DNA of 64,000 bases from Hyphomicrobiales bacterium (GTDB lineage: Bacteria; Pseudomonadota; Alphaproteobacteria; Rhizobiales; Xanthobacteraceae). Below the pieces are notes generated by a model. The model was not told where the DNA came from, made no database searches, and worked only from the letters and a program-made list of their open reading frames with translations. Every line of letters begins with the position of its first letter. Within the stretch, counting starts at the first letter, position 1. A program made the position numbers and the translations under genes. The stretch covers positions 62,001 to 126,000 of the forward strand of contig JACESF010000003.1 in assembly GCA_013911975.1 (NCBI GenBank), written 5' to 3'. Below, in pieces: positions 17,940 to 26,614 of the stretch.

Positions 17940-18650
17940 TCAGGGGCGGGCCCGCTGGCCGAACAGGATGGCCTGGGCCTCCTTGTCCTTGGCAAGCTCC
18001 AGCTTCTGGCGCTCGTCCGAGCTGACCGAAAGGCCGCGCTGGACGGCGGGGCGGGCCAGCATGGTGTCGAGCCAGCGCTTGAAATGCGGGAATTCCTCGA
18101 TCTTCTGGCCCTGGCGCTCCCAGGACTTCGCCCAGCCGATGCAGGCGATGTCGGCGATGGAATAGTCCCCTGCCAGGAACTCGCGGTCCGCGAGGCGCTT
18201 GTTCATCACCCCGTAGAGGCGATGCACCTCATTGGTGTAGCGCTCGATGGCATAGGGGATCTTCTCGGGCGCATAGATGCGGAAGTGATGCGCCTGCCCG
18301 GCCATGGGGCCGAGGCCGCTCATCTGCCAGAACAGCCACTCGTCCACCTCCACCCGGCCGCGCTCGTCGGTAGGATAGAATTTCCCGGTCTTGCGGCCGA
18401 GATACTGGAGGATGGCGCCGGATTCGAACACCGAGAGGGGCGCGCCGCCGGGGCCGTCGGGGTCCACGATGGCGGGCATCTTGTTGTTGGGCGAGATGGC
18501 CAGGAAGTCCGGCTTGAACTGGTCGCCCTTGCCGATGTTCACCAGCCGGAGCGTATAGGGCAGCCCGCATTCCTCCAGCATGATGGTGATCTTCCATCCG
18601 TTGGGGGTCGGCCAGTAATGAAGCTCGATCGGCTGCTGGTCTTCGGCCAT
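17940..18650 (-). CDS. Glutathione S-transferase family protein (YfcG/Ure2-like)
   Basis: 236 aa from the ATG at 18650. Seen: thioredoxin-fold N-terminus (IELHYWPTPNGWKITIMLEE), the glutathione-binding segment NKMPAIVDPD and FESGAILQYL (Glu-Ser pair), then the all-helical C-domain with the N-capping motif YSIADIACIGW. The start with Thr-Pro-Asn-Gly fits the nu-class (YfcG-type) enzymes, which act as disulfide-bond reductases. Single gene, no obvious partner; promoter presumably in 18651-18912 shared with the divergent TRAP genes. Confidence 0.85.
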   Translation of the reverse strand: MAEDQQPIELHYWPTPNGWKITIMLEECGLPYTLRLVNIGKGDQFKPDFLAISPNNKMPAIVDPDGPGGAPLSVFESGAILQYLGRKTGKFYPTDERGRVEVDEWLFWQMSGLGPMAGQAHHFRIYAPEKIPYAIERYTNEVHRLYGVMNKRLADREFLAGDYSIADIACIGWAKSWERQGQKIEEFPHFKRWLDTMLARPAVQRGLSVSSDERQKLELAKDKEAQAILFGQRARP

Positions 18651-18912
18651 ATGCCTCTCTCCGGTTCCAGCCGGTCCGCGCCGGCGAAGGGCGTTACTGG
18701 TATTCCCGCCGCCTGCAGACGGCAAGTCGGTTCCGCCTGCGGTCGCTTTCGCGGTGCCGCGCACGCGAGACGGGAATTTTTTTCCACGTATCAGACGAAA
18801 GTCTATTGCCCTATGGGCATGACGTATCGTCTTCTCTCTGGGTCAGCGGGTGGTGCGCCAACACCATCGAGCCCTTCAAAAGACTGGGCCGGCCCGCACG
18901 GGAGGAAACCAT

Positions 18913-20031
18913 ATGTCCAGCTCGCACGAGGGTGCGCGCCCGAACCGGCGCGCCTTCATGAAGACTGCGGCGATTGCCGCCGGCGCCACCGCCATCGCCG
19001 CCCCGGCGGTGCATGCCCAGGCGCCCATCAAGCTGAAATTCCAGTCCACCTGGCCCAACAAGGACATCTTCCACGAGTTCGCCGGCGACTTCGTGCGCTA
19101 CGTCAACACCATGGCGGGCGGGCGCGTGGAGCTGGAGCTGCTCGCGGCCGGCGCGGTGGTGCCCGCCTTCCAGGTGCTGGACGCGGTGTCCTCCGGCATC
19201 ATCGACGGCGGCCACGGCGTCTCCGCCTATTGGTACGGGAAGAACAAGGCCTTCTCCCTGTTCGGCACCGCCCCCGCCTTCGGCTGGGACGCGGACGAGC
19301 TGCTCGGCTGGATCCGCTATGGCGGCGGCCAGCAGCTTTATGACGAGCTGACCCAGCAGATCCTGAAGCTCAACGTGGTGGGCATGCTCACCGGCCCCAT
19401 GCCGTCCCAGCCGCTCGGCTGGTTCAAGGCGGAGATCACCAGCCCCGACCAGTTGAAGGGCATGAAGTACCGCACCGTGGGCCTCGGCGCGGACCTGTTC
19501 AAGGAGATGGGCGTCGCCGTGACCATCGTCCCCGGCGGCGAGATCGTGCCCGCCATGGACCGCGGCCTGCTTGAAGGCGCCGAGTTCAACAACCCCTCCT
19601 CCGACCTGGTGCTGGGCTTCCCGGACGTGTCGAAGGTCTACATGGTCCAGAGCTACCACCAGGCGCTGGAATGCTTCGAGGTCCTGTTCAACAAGGCCAA
19701 GTTCGAGGGGCTGCCGAAGGATGTGCAGGCCATCATCAAGGGCGCGGCGGACGCCGCCTCCTCCGACATGATGTGGAAGGCGCAGGACCGCTATTCCAAG
19801 GACCTGGAAGTCATCCGCTCGCGCGGCGTGAAGGTGGTGCAGACGCCCAAGCCCGTGCTCGAGGCCCAGCTCAAGGCCTGGGACAAGGTGATCGCCAACC
19901 TGTCCGCCGATCCCTTCTTCAAGAAGGTCATCGACAGCCAGATGGCCTGGGCCAAGCGCGTGGTGGGCTTCCGCCTGGAATACGAGCCCGACAGCGCCTT
20001 CGCCTACAACCACTTCTTCAAGAAGGCCTGA
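18913..20031 (+). CDS. dctP: TRAP transporter solute-binding protein (TakP/FcbT1-like)
   Basis: 372 aa from the ATG at 18913, behind a strong GGAGGAAA ribosome site. Seen: twin-arginine leader (PNRRAFMKTAAIAAGA) cut after AVHAQA, then the DctP fold with KFQSTWPNKDIFHEF, GPMPSQPLGWF and the carboxylate-binding segment KYRTVGLGADL. The subfamily resembles COG4663 (FcbT1), which includes the 2-oxoacid binder TakP of Rhodobacter sphaeroides. Inference: imports an organic acid, perhaps a 2-oxo acid. The permease genes follow after a 285-base spacer with a strong hairpin. Confidence 0.85.
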   Translation: MSSSHEGARPNRRAFMKTAAIAAGATAIAAPAVHAQAPIKLKFQSTWPNKDIFHEFAGDFVRYVNTMAGGRVELELLAAGAVVPAFQVLDAVSSGIIDGGHGVSAYWYGKNKAFSLFGTAPAFGWDADELLGWIRYGGGQQLYDELTQQILKLNVVGMLTGPMPSQPLGWFKAEITSPDQLKGMKYRTVGLGADLFKEMGVAVTIVPGGEIVPAMDRGLLEGAEFNNPSSDLVLGFPDVSKVYMVQSYHQALECFEVLFNKAKFEGLPKDVQAIIKGAADAASSDMMWKAQDRYSKDLEVIRSRGVKVVQTPKPVLEAQLKAWDKVIANLSADPFFKKVIDSQMAWAKRVVGFRLEYEPDSAFAYNHFFKKA

Positions 20032-20061
20032 GCGGGCCGACCGCCCCTCCCCTTCCTCGAC

Positions 20062-20086
20062 CATGGCCGGGCCCGTCCCGGCCATG
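20062..20086. repeat. Perfect 10-bp stem hairpin between TRAP binding-protein and permease genes
   Basis: Seen: CATGGCCGGG-CCCGT-CCCGGCCATG. It is one copy of a palindrome family that recurs at other intergenic sites of the window (45961, 50607, 50776, 62972, 63037). The remaining bases of 20032-20316 show no gene. It may protect the dctP mRNA or lower read-through into dctQ. Confidence 0.6.
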
Positions 20087-20316
20087 TGCGTCAGGAGGCC
20101 ACTGACCCAAGGTCATGAGGCGTCCGCGACGCCTTCACCCCATGGGACGCCATCCAACGGCAGGTCGCGCCGCGAGGCGCGGCCAAGTCAGGCAAATTCT
20201 AAGCACGGCACATCCGAAGCACAGCAAGAGGCGGCGACGCCCGGCCTTCCCGCCGGGTCCACGCAGCCCGGGGGCGAACGCCCCGTCCTTCCGCCACGCA
20301 CCGTCCAGAGGTTGGG

Positions 20317-20916
20317 ATGCAAAGCTTCCTTCTCGCCATCGACCGGCTGAACACCTTCATCGGCAAGCTGTTCGCCTGGGTCATCGTGATCCTCACCGTC
20401 GCCATCTGCTACGAGGTGTTCTGCCGCTACGCGCTGAGGTCCCCCACCTCCTGGGCCTATGACGTGTCCTACATCCTGTACGGCACGCTGTTCATGATGG
20501 CGGGCGCCTACACGCTCTCGCGCAACGGCCATGTGCGCGGCGACTTCCTCTATCGCAACTGGCCGCCCAAGCGGCAGGCCACCGTCGACCTGGTGCTCTA
20601 CTTCCTGTTCTTCTTCCCCGGGATCCTGGCGCTCATCTATTCGGGCTGGGGCTATTTCCGGCTCTCCTGGATGCTCAACGAGCATTCCTCCTTCTCTCCC
20701 GACGGACCCATGATCTGGCCCTTCAAGGGGCTCATTCCGATCACCGGCGTGCTCATGTTCCTCCAGGGCGTTGTGGAGGTGATCCGCTGCATCATCTGCA
20801 TCCGCACCGGGAACTGGCCGGACCGGCTCCATGACGTGGAGGAGATGGAGAAACTCATCCTGGAAGAGGCGGCCAACAAGGCCGACGCCGAGGCCATCGG
20901 CCGGGGGGCGCTGTGA
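20317..20916 (+). CDS. dctQ: TRAP transporter small permease (DctQ)
   Basis: 199 aa. Seen: four hydrophobic segments (about residues 15-40, 50-75, 95-125, 140-165), with the family feature of a charged loop ending in RNGHVRGDFLY after the second. The length (about 190-200 aa) and the C-terminal acidic tail fit the FcbT2-type small subunit. It ends inside the start of the large permease gene (overlap of 4 bases). Role: membrane chaperone/partner of DctM in Na+-driven uptake. Confidence 0.85.
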   Translation: MQSFLLAIDRLNTFIGKLFAWVIVILTVAICYEVFCRYALRSPTSWAYDVSYILYGTLFMMAGAYTLSRNGHVRGDFLYRNWPPKRQATVDLVLYFLFFFPGILALIYSGWGYFRLSWMLNEHSSFSPDGPMIWPFKGLIPITGVLMFLQGVVEVIRCIICIRTGNWPDRLHDVEEMEKLILEEAANKADAEAIGRGAL

Positions 20917-22244
20917 TGTTCTTCTTGTCGGATCCCGCCCTCGGCATCCTGATGCTGGTGCTGTTCCTCGTCTTCCTCATGCTGGGCTTTCCCATCGCCT
21001 TCACGCTCATGGCGCTGGGGGTGGGCTTCGGCTACATCACGCGCGGCGACACGGTGTTCCAATTGTTCGTCCAGCGCACCTACAGCGTGATGGCGAACGA
21101 CGTGCTCATCTCCATCCCGCTGTTCCTGTTCATGGGCTATGTGGTGGAGCGGGCGAACATCCTCGACCGGCTGTTCCGCGCCATCCAGCTCGCCGCCGGA
21201 TGGGTGCCGGGCTCGCTGGCGGTGGCCACCCTCATCACCTGCGCCATGTTCGCCACCGCCACGGGCATCGTGGGCGCGGTGGTGACGCTCATGGGGCTGC
21301 TCGCCTTCCCCGCCATGCTGCGGGCGGGCTACGACACCAAGATCGCGGCGGGCGTGGTCTGCGCGGGTGGCTGCCTCGGCATCCTGATCCCGCCCAGCGT
21401 CATGCTCATCCTCTACGGCGCGACCGCGGGCGTCTCGGTCGTGAAGCTCTACGCCGCCGCTTTCATCCCCGGCCTCATGCTCACCGGCCTCTACATCGCC
21501 TATGTGGTGGTGCGGGCGATGCTGAACCCCAAGCTCGCGCCCAAGCTGCCGCCGGAGCAGCGCTCGGCATCGCTGGGGCAAATCGTGGTGGCCCTCGCCA
21601 CCTCCTTCTTCCCCCTGGCGGTGCTCATCGTGGGCGTGCTGGGCGCCATCGTGTTCGGCCTCGCCACCCCCTCGGAGGCGGCGGCGGTGGGCGCGGCGGG
21701 CGCCATCATCCTGGCGGTCCTCTACCGCTCCTTCTCCATCGACAAGCTGAAGGAGAGCGTGTTCCTCACGGCCCGCGCCTCCGCCATGGTCTGCTGGCTG
21801 TTCGTCGGCTCCGCCGTGTTCTCGGCGGTGTTCGCGCTGCTGGGCGGGCAGCAGGTGGTGGAGAATTTCGTGCTCTCCCTCAACCTCAACTCGGTGGGCT
21901 TCCTCATGCTCACCCAGGCGATCATCTTCGTGCTGGGCTGGCCGCTGGAATGGACGGAGATCATCGTCATCTTCCTGCCCATCTTCCTGCCGCTGCTGGA
22001 TAATTTCGGCGTCGATCCGATCTTCTTCGGCGTGCTGGTGGCGCTGAACCTCCAGACCTCCTTCCTCTCGCCCCCCGTGGCCATGGCGCCCTTCTACCTG
22101 AAGGGCGTGGCGCCCAAGCACGTCTCCATCGACGAGATCTTTTCCGGCGTCATGCCCTTCCTTGCCATCGTCATCATTGCGATGATCCTGCTCTACGTGT
22201 TCCCGGACATCGCGCTCTGGCTCCCGCGGGCGCTCTACGGATAA
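20913..22244 (+). CDS. dctM: TRAP transporter large permease (DctM)
   Basis: 443 aa. Seen: about 12 transmembrane segments, with LGFPIAFTLMALG near the start, the DctM motif GCLGILIPPSVMLILYG (residues ~152-168) and the C-terminal repeat NLQTSFLSPPVAMAPFYLKG, both hairpin regions of the ion/substrate path. Known: the catalytic subunit of TRAP importers, driven by the Na+ gradient. Coupled to dctQ by overlapping stop/start. The DUF488 gene starts six bases after its stop and may be co-transcribed. Confidence 0.9.
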   Translation: MMFFLSDPALGILMLVLFLVFLMLGFPIAFTLMALGVGFGYITRGDTVFQLFVQRTYSVMANDVLISIPLFLFMGYVVERANILDRLFRAIQLAAGWVPGSLAVATLITCAMFATATGIVGAVVTLMGLLAFPAMLRAGYDTKIAAGVVCAGGCLGILIPPSVMLILYGATAGVSVVKLYAAAFIPGLMLTGLYIAYVVVRAMLNPKLAPKLPPEQRSASLGQIVVALATSFFPLAVLIVGVLGAIVFGLATPSEAAAVGAAGAIILAVLYRSFSIDKLKESVFLTARASAMVCWLFVGSAVFSAVFALLGGQQVVENFVLSLNLNSVGFLMLTQAIIFVLGWPLEWTEIIVIFLPIFLPLLDNFGVDPIFFGVLVALNLQTSFLSPPVAMAPFYLKGVAPKHVSIDEIFSGVMPFLAIVIIAMILLYVFPDIALWLPRALYG

Positions 22245-22250
22245 GGCGGC

Positions 22251-22715
22251 ATGGCGACAGACAAGACGGCGGCGCTGTTCACCGTCGGCTATGAGCAGAC
22301 CACAACCGGCGCGTTCCAGGACACCCTGGGCCGCGCCGGGGTGGACCTTCTGGTGGACGTGCGCGCGGTGGCGGCCTCGCGCCGCCCCGGCTTCTCGAAG
22401 ACCGCGCTCGCGGCGGGCATCGCGGACAGGGGCATCGGCTATGTCCATCTGCGCGCCCTGGGCACCCCCAAGGAGGGCCGCCTCGCCGCCCGCTCGGGCG
22501 ACCACGCGGCGCTGATGCGCATCTATGAGGCGCATCTCGACACCCCGCCGGCGCGCGCAGCGCTCGAGGAACTGGCGGACCTCGCCAAGGGCCGCCGCCT
22601 CTGCCTCATGTGCTACGAGCGGCACGTGGAGGGTTGCCACCGCCTGCGCCTCGCGCAGTTCCTGTGCGAGCGCACGGGCCTGCCCGTGGACCATCTGGTG
22701 CCCGACCCGTTCTGA
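22251..22715 (+). CDS. DUF488 family protein
   Basis: 154 aa, soluble. Seen: FTVGYEQTTTGAFQDTL at the N-terminus, LLVDVRAVAASRRPGFSK, and a Cys-containing segment LCLMCYERHVEGCHRLRLAQFL near the C-terminus. These are the conserved parts of DUF488, whose function is not established. The gene sits six bases behind dctM, but the link to transport is probably only positional; the family is scattered and not tied to TRAP systems. Confidence 0.85.
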   Translation: MATDKTAALFTVGYEQTTTGAFQDTLGRAGVDLLVDVRAVAASRRPGFSKTALAAGIADRGIGYVHLRALGTPKEGRLAARSGDHAALMRIYEAHLDTPPARAALEELADLAKGRRLCLMCYERHVEGCHRLRLAQFLCERTGLPVDHLVPDPF

Positions 22716-22733
22716 CCGGGATCGGCGCCCGCC

Positions 22734-24350
22734 TCAGCCGGCGGCGCGCACCATGGCGCGGGCCTCGGCGAGCGCCTCCGGCGTGTCCACGTCGAGCGTC
22801 GGGCCCGCGCCGCTGGCCTCCACCTCCACCACCGCCTCGGGATAGGTCGCGAGCACGGCGCGCGCGCCCATGTCGCCCTCCAGGGCCGCGAGTTCAGGGA
22901 AGAAGCGCCGCGACCACAGGACCGGGTTGCCGCGCCGCCCGTCCACCACGGGCACCGCCACGAGGCGCCCCTCGGCGGGCGCGAAGGCGGCCATCAGCCG
23001 CTTCACCAGCGAGGAATCCACCAGCGGCATGTCGCCCAGCATCACCATGGCCCCCTGGCAGTCCGGCGGCACCGCGCGGATGCCCACGCCCAGCGAGGTG
23101 GCGAGGCCCCGCGCATAGTCGGGATTGTCCACGAACGTCACCTTCAGGCCGTCGAGCGCCACCCGCACCTTGTCGCCCTGGTGCCCCGTCACCACCAGAA
23201 CCGGATGCGCCCCGGCGGCGAGCGCCGCCTCCGCCACACGCCGCACCACGGCCCGGCCGCCCACGGGCTCCGTCAGCTTGTTGGCGCCGCCCATGCGCGT
23301 GCCGCGTCCCGCCGCCAGGATGATGGCGGCGATGGGCGCAAGCGGCGTTTCCGGCGCCGCCTCGCGCGGCTGGGGACGCGTGACGATCTCCGGCACGAGC
23401 CCGCCCACGCCCATGCGGGCGATGTCGTCCGAGCGCAGCGGCAGGTCCGCCAGAAGGCGCGCCAGCACGCGGTCGAAGCCATTCTCCTTGGGGCTGCGGG
23501 CGCAGCCGGGGGCGCCGATGACCGGCCGGTCGCCGAGCCGCCCCAGCATGAGCAGATTCCCCGGGTCCACCGGCATGCCGAGCCGCTCGATCTGCCCCCC
23601 GGCGCGCTCCAGCGCCTGCGGGACCACGTCGTTGCGATCGGAAATGGCCGAAGCACCGAAAATGATGATGGTGTCCGCGCCGCGCGCCGCCACCGCCTCG
23701 ATGGCCGGCTGCAGGGCGGCCGGGTCGTGCGCCACCCGGCAATCCTCCACGATGGCCGCCCCGAAGCGGGCGAGCCGCTCGCGCGTCACCCGCAGGGTCT
23801 TCTCCACCACCTTGTCCAGCACCCCCGGCAGGAGGGTGGACACGAGCGCCACGCGGGAGCGGCGGAACGGCGCCACCCGCACCACGGGCCGCGCGCGGCG
23901 CAGCGCCGTTTCGAGCACCATCTCGGGGACCGCGAAGGGAATGATCTTCACCGTGGCGACGAGGTCTCCCTCGGCCACCGGGCAATAGGGCGCGAGAGTC
24001 GCCAGCGTCAGGCTTTCGTCCACGAGGTTGAAGGCATCCACCATGGCGGGGTCGAATTCCACCACCCCGCTCGCCGCCGCATGCAGGTTGCAGCGGCCGG
24101 TGAAGGCCGTGGCCGTCGTCACCCCGGCGCCGGTGCACGCCTCCGCGATACGCCGCGCCGCGGCGTCCTCGTCGAGGTCTCCCGCATCGAGGCGGGCCAC
24201 CACCACCTCGTGGACGCCCGCCTGCCGCAGGGCCGCGACGTCGGCGAGGGTGATCCGGCTGCCCTTGCGCAGCACGAAGTCCCCCACCTTCACCGCATGC
24301 GCGGCGACGGCGCCCACCGCATCCGCGATGGCCGTGCTGCCGAACCTCAC
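22734..24350 (-). CDS. Molybdopterin-binding (MoeA/CinA-like) domain fused to MobA/MocA-type nucleotidyltransferase
   Basis: 538 aa from a GTG at 24350. Seen: residues 1-330 are a molybdopterin-binding domain (FGASAISDRNDVVPQALERAGG is the MoeA/MogA-like core); residues ~345-538 are an NTP transferase with AAIILAAGRGTRMGG, VTGHQGD and MLGDMPLVD. Known: MocA attaches CMP to molybdopterin to make MCD, the cofactor of xanthine-oxidase-family enzymes such as CO dehydrogenase; this fused form is seen in Rhizobiales beside xdhC genes. The start overlaps the XdhC stop as GTGA, so they form one operon. Cytidyl versus guanylyl specificity is not proven. Confidence 0.8.
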   Translation of the reverse strand: MRFGSTAIADAVGAVAAHAVKVGDFVLRKGSRITLADVAALRQAGVHEVVVARLDAGDLDEDAAARRIAEACTGAGVTTATAFTGRCNLHAAASGVVEFDPAMVDAFNLVDESLTLATLAPYCPVAEGDLVATVKIIPFAVPEMVLETALRRARPVVRVAPFRRSRVALVSTLLPGVLDKVVEKTLRVTRERLARFGAAIVEDCRVAHDPAALQPAIEAVAARGADTIIIFGASAISDRNDVVPQALERAGGQIERLGMPVDPGNLLMLGRLGDRPVIGAPGCARSPKENGFDRVLARLLADLPLRSDDIARMGVGGLVPEIVTRPQPREAAPETPLAPIAAIILAAGRGTRMGGANKLTEPVGGRAVVRRVAEAALAAGAHPVLVVTGHQGDKVRVALDGLKVTFVDNPDYARGLATSLGVGIRAVPPDCQGAMVMLGDMPLVDSSLVKRLMAAFAPAEGRLVAVPVVDGRRGNPVLWSRRFFPELAALEGDMGARAVLATYPEAVVEVEASGAGPTLDVDTPEALAEARAMVRAAG

Positions 24351-25051
24351 GCCGCCGCCTCGGCCGGCTTGGCGTCCTTCCGGCGCAGCGCGCCGATCAC
24401 CTGGGCGAGGATGGAGACCGCGATCTCCCCGGGGCTGACCGCGCCGATATCGAGGCCGATGGGCGCGTGGATGCGGCAGGTCTCCTCCGCCGAGAGCCCG
24501 GCCGCGTGCAGCCGCTCCAGCCGCTTGGCATGGGTGCGCCGCGAGCCCAGCGCGCCCACATAGAAGCAGCCCGCGCGCAGGCCCGCGCTCAAAGCGGGCT
24601 CGTCGATCTTCGGGTCGTGGGTGAGCGCGATGAGCGCGGTGAAGGCGTCGAGGCCCAGCTCCGGCAGGGCCTCGTCCGGCCAGCGGGCGATCACCGGCAC
24701 GTCGGGAAAGCGTTCCGGCGTGGCGAAGGCGGTGCGCGGATCGATCACCACCATGTCGAAGCCCGCCAGCCGCGCCATGGGCGCGAGGGCCTGGGAGATG
24801 TGCACGGCGCCGATCACCAGGAGGCGCGGCGGCGGCACTTCCACCGTGAGGAAGAGGCGTCCGGCGCCCTCCCCCACCATGCCGCTCTTGCCGGTGCGGA
24901 ACGCCTCGCGCAGCACCCCCGCCAGCGGGTCCACGGCAAGGGTGGCCGGGGTCACGAGGCGCTGCGCGCCGGTTTCCAGCTCGGTGACGAGGAGGGCGGG
25001 GCGGCGCGCGGCGCGCTCGGCCAGGAGTTTCTCAAGAAGATCGCGCCGCAT
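24347..25051 (-). CDS. XdhC family protein, Rossmann-domain part
   Basis: 234 aa. Seen: the C-terminal XdhC domain: PRLLVIGAVHISQALAPMA (nucleotide-binding loop), FDMVVIDPR and TALIALTHDPKIDEPAL, then GALGSRRTHAKR and IGLDIGAVSPGEIAVSI. Known: XdhC binds molybdenum cofactor, has it sulfurated, and inserts it into molybdenum hydroxylases. Here the N- and C-terminal XdhC domains are encoded by two adjacent genes, three bases apart. No molybdenum hydroxylase structural gene is in the window, so the client is elsewhere. Confidence 0.85.
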   Translation of the reverse strand: MRRDLLEKLLAERAARRPALLVTELETGAQRLVTPATLAVDPLAGVLREAFRTGKSGMVGEGAGRLFLTVEVPPPRLLVIGAVHISQALAPMARLAGFDMVVIDPRTAFATPERFPDVPVIARWPDEALPELGLDAFTALIALTHDPKIDEPALSAGLRAGCFYVGALGSRRTHAKRLERLHAAGLSAEETCRIHAPIGLDIGAVSPGEIAVSILAQVIGALRRKDAKPAEAAA

Positions 25052-25054
25052 GGC

Positions 25055-25378
25055 CTACTCCACCCGCTCCACATAGACCCGGATGGCGCCCCCGCACGAC
25101 AGGCCGACGCGCCACGCGGTCTCGTCCGCCACGCCGAATTCCAGCACGCGGGGACGGCCCGAGGCGATCACGTCCGCCGCCTCGCTCACCACCTCGCCCT
25201 CCACGCAGCCGCCGGAGACCGAGCCGAGGAAATTTCCCGCCTCGTCGATCACCAGATGGCTGCCCACGGGGCGCGGGGCGGAGCCCCAGGTCTCCAGGAC
25301 CGTGGCGAGCGCCACCGCCCGCCCTTCGCGGCGCCAGCGCAGCGCCGCTCCCAACACGTCGTCCTCGGTGGTCTGCAT
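25055..25378 (-). CDS. XdhC/CoxI family protein, N-terminal domain
   Basis: 107 aa from the ATG at 25378. Seen: GRAVALATVLETWGSAPRPVG, the signature loop GSVSGGCVEGEVV with its conserved Cys, and GLSCGGAIRVYVE at the end. This is the XdhC_CoxI domain that binds the cofactor pterin. First gene of the three-gene maturation operon; the promoter presumably lies in the 113-base gap shared with the divergent radical SAM gene. Confidence 0.85.
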   Translation of the reverse strand: MQTTEDDVLGAALRWRREGRAVALATVLETWGSAPRPVGSHLVIDEAGNFLGSVSGGCVEGEVVSEAADVIASGRPRVLEFGVADETAWRVGLSCGGAIRVYVERVE

Positions 25379-25491
25379 GGGCCTTCTCCCCGGTCCTTCC
25401 CCGCATTTGGGTCTGCCGGCGTCTCCCCCTATATAGGGCGCGCCGGATCGGGTGCTGCTCCCCTGTCCCATTCTTTTCCTCGGAAAGGCCC

Positions 25492-26565
25492 ATGTCCACC
25501 ACCGCCGCCTCGCGCATCGCCATCGTGGGTGCCCCCGCTTCGGGCGGCGCCACCTTGCGCACGGCCGACGACCTCGTCGCCGCCGGGCTGCTGGCCCCGC
25601 AGGCGCGGGACGGCGCGGCGGAGGTGGGCGCGCGCTACGCCATCGCGGTCACGCCCACCCTCGCCGCCCGCATGGCGCCGGGCGACGCGCTGGCGCGCCA
25701 GTTCGTGCCGGATGCCGCCGAACTGGTGCGCGCGCCCGGCGAGAGCGACGACCCCATCGGCGACGACGCCCATTCCCCCGTGCCCGGCATCGTCCACCGC
25801 TACCCGGACCGGGTGCTCCTGAAGCTCGTGGGGGTGTGCGCCGTCTATTGCCGCTTCTGCTTCCGCCGGGAGATGGTGGGCCCGGGCGCGGAGGCATCGC
25901 TGTCGCCGGAGGCACTGGACCGGGCGCTGGCCTATGTGGCGGCGCATCCGGACGTCTGGGAGGTGATCCTCACCGGCGGCGATCCGCTCATGGTGTCGCC
26001 GCGCCGCATGGCGGACGTGCTGGGGCGGCTCGCCGCCATCCCCCATGTGAAGATCGCCCGCTTCCACACCCGCATTCCCATCGCCGCGCCGGAGCGGGTG
26101 ACGGGAGACCTCGTGGCCGCGCTGCGCCGTCCCGGCCTCACGTCCTACGTGGTCATCCACGCCAACCACGCGGACGAACTGGGGCCGCAAGCGCTGGCCG
26201 CCATCGACCGCCTCGTGGACGCGGGCATTCCCGTCCTCTCCCAGTCGGTCCTGCTGCGCGGCGTGAACGACGATGCGGCGACGCTGGCGGACCTGTTCCG
26301 GGCGCTCGTCGCAGCACGGGTGAAGCCCTATTACCTGCACCATCCCGACCTCGCCCCCGGCACCGGGCATTTCCGCCTCTCGGTGGAGGAGGGACAGGCG
26401 CTCATGCGCGCGCTGCGCGGGCGCCTCTCCGGCCTCGGCCTGCCCACCTATGTGCTCGACATTCCCGGCGGCCACGGCAAGGTGCCCCTCACCCCCGGCT
26501 ATCTCGGCGCCGGCACCGTCACCGACCATTGCGGGGGCGTGCATGCCTATCCGCCGGAAGGATGA
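25492..26565 (+). CDS. KamA/EpmB-family radical SAM lysine 2,3-aminomutase-like protein
   Basis: 357 aa. Seen: radical SAM cluster motif CAVYCRFCFRR (C-x3-C-x2-C), the SAM-binding GGDPL, HTRIPIAAPERV, and a C-terminal LPTYVLDIPGGHGKVPL in which the family's PLP-linked Lys is expected (GHGKVP). The length is close to EpmB of E. coli (342 aa), which makes beta-lysine on elongation factor P, and shorter than clostridial KamA (~416). No epmA or efp gene is nearby, so EF-P modification is only inferred. Divergent from the XdhC operon. Confidence 0.85.
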   Translation: MSTTAASRIAIVGAPASGGATLRTADDLVAAGLLAPQARDGAAEVGARYAIAVTPTLAARMAPGDALARQFVPDAAELVRAPGESDDPIGDDAHSPVPGIVHRYPDRVLLKLVGVCAVYCRFCFRREMVGPGAEASLSPEALDRALAYVAAHPDVWEVILTGGDPLMVSPRRMADVLGRLAAIPHVKIARFHTRIPIAAPERVTGDLVAALRRPGLTSYVVIHANHADELGPQALAAIDRLVDAGIPVLSQSVLLRGVNDDAATLADLFRALVAARVKPYYLHHPDLAPGTGHFRLSVEEGQALMRALRGRLSGLGLPTYVLDIPGGHGKVPLTPGYLGAGTVTDHCGGVHAYPPEG

Positions 26566-26614
26566 CCGGCGGCCCGAAACCGATGATCACGGGCGCCCAT
26601 GACAGGCCAGGGCC

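Noticed and set aside
20652..22694. Long open frame opposite the TRAP permease genes (680 codons)
   Set aside because: Arg/His/Glu-rich translation with no hydrophobic core or motif; the other strand holds clear DctQ and DctM. High GC makes such antisense frames open by chance.
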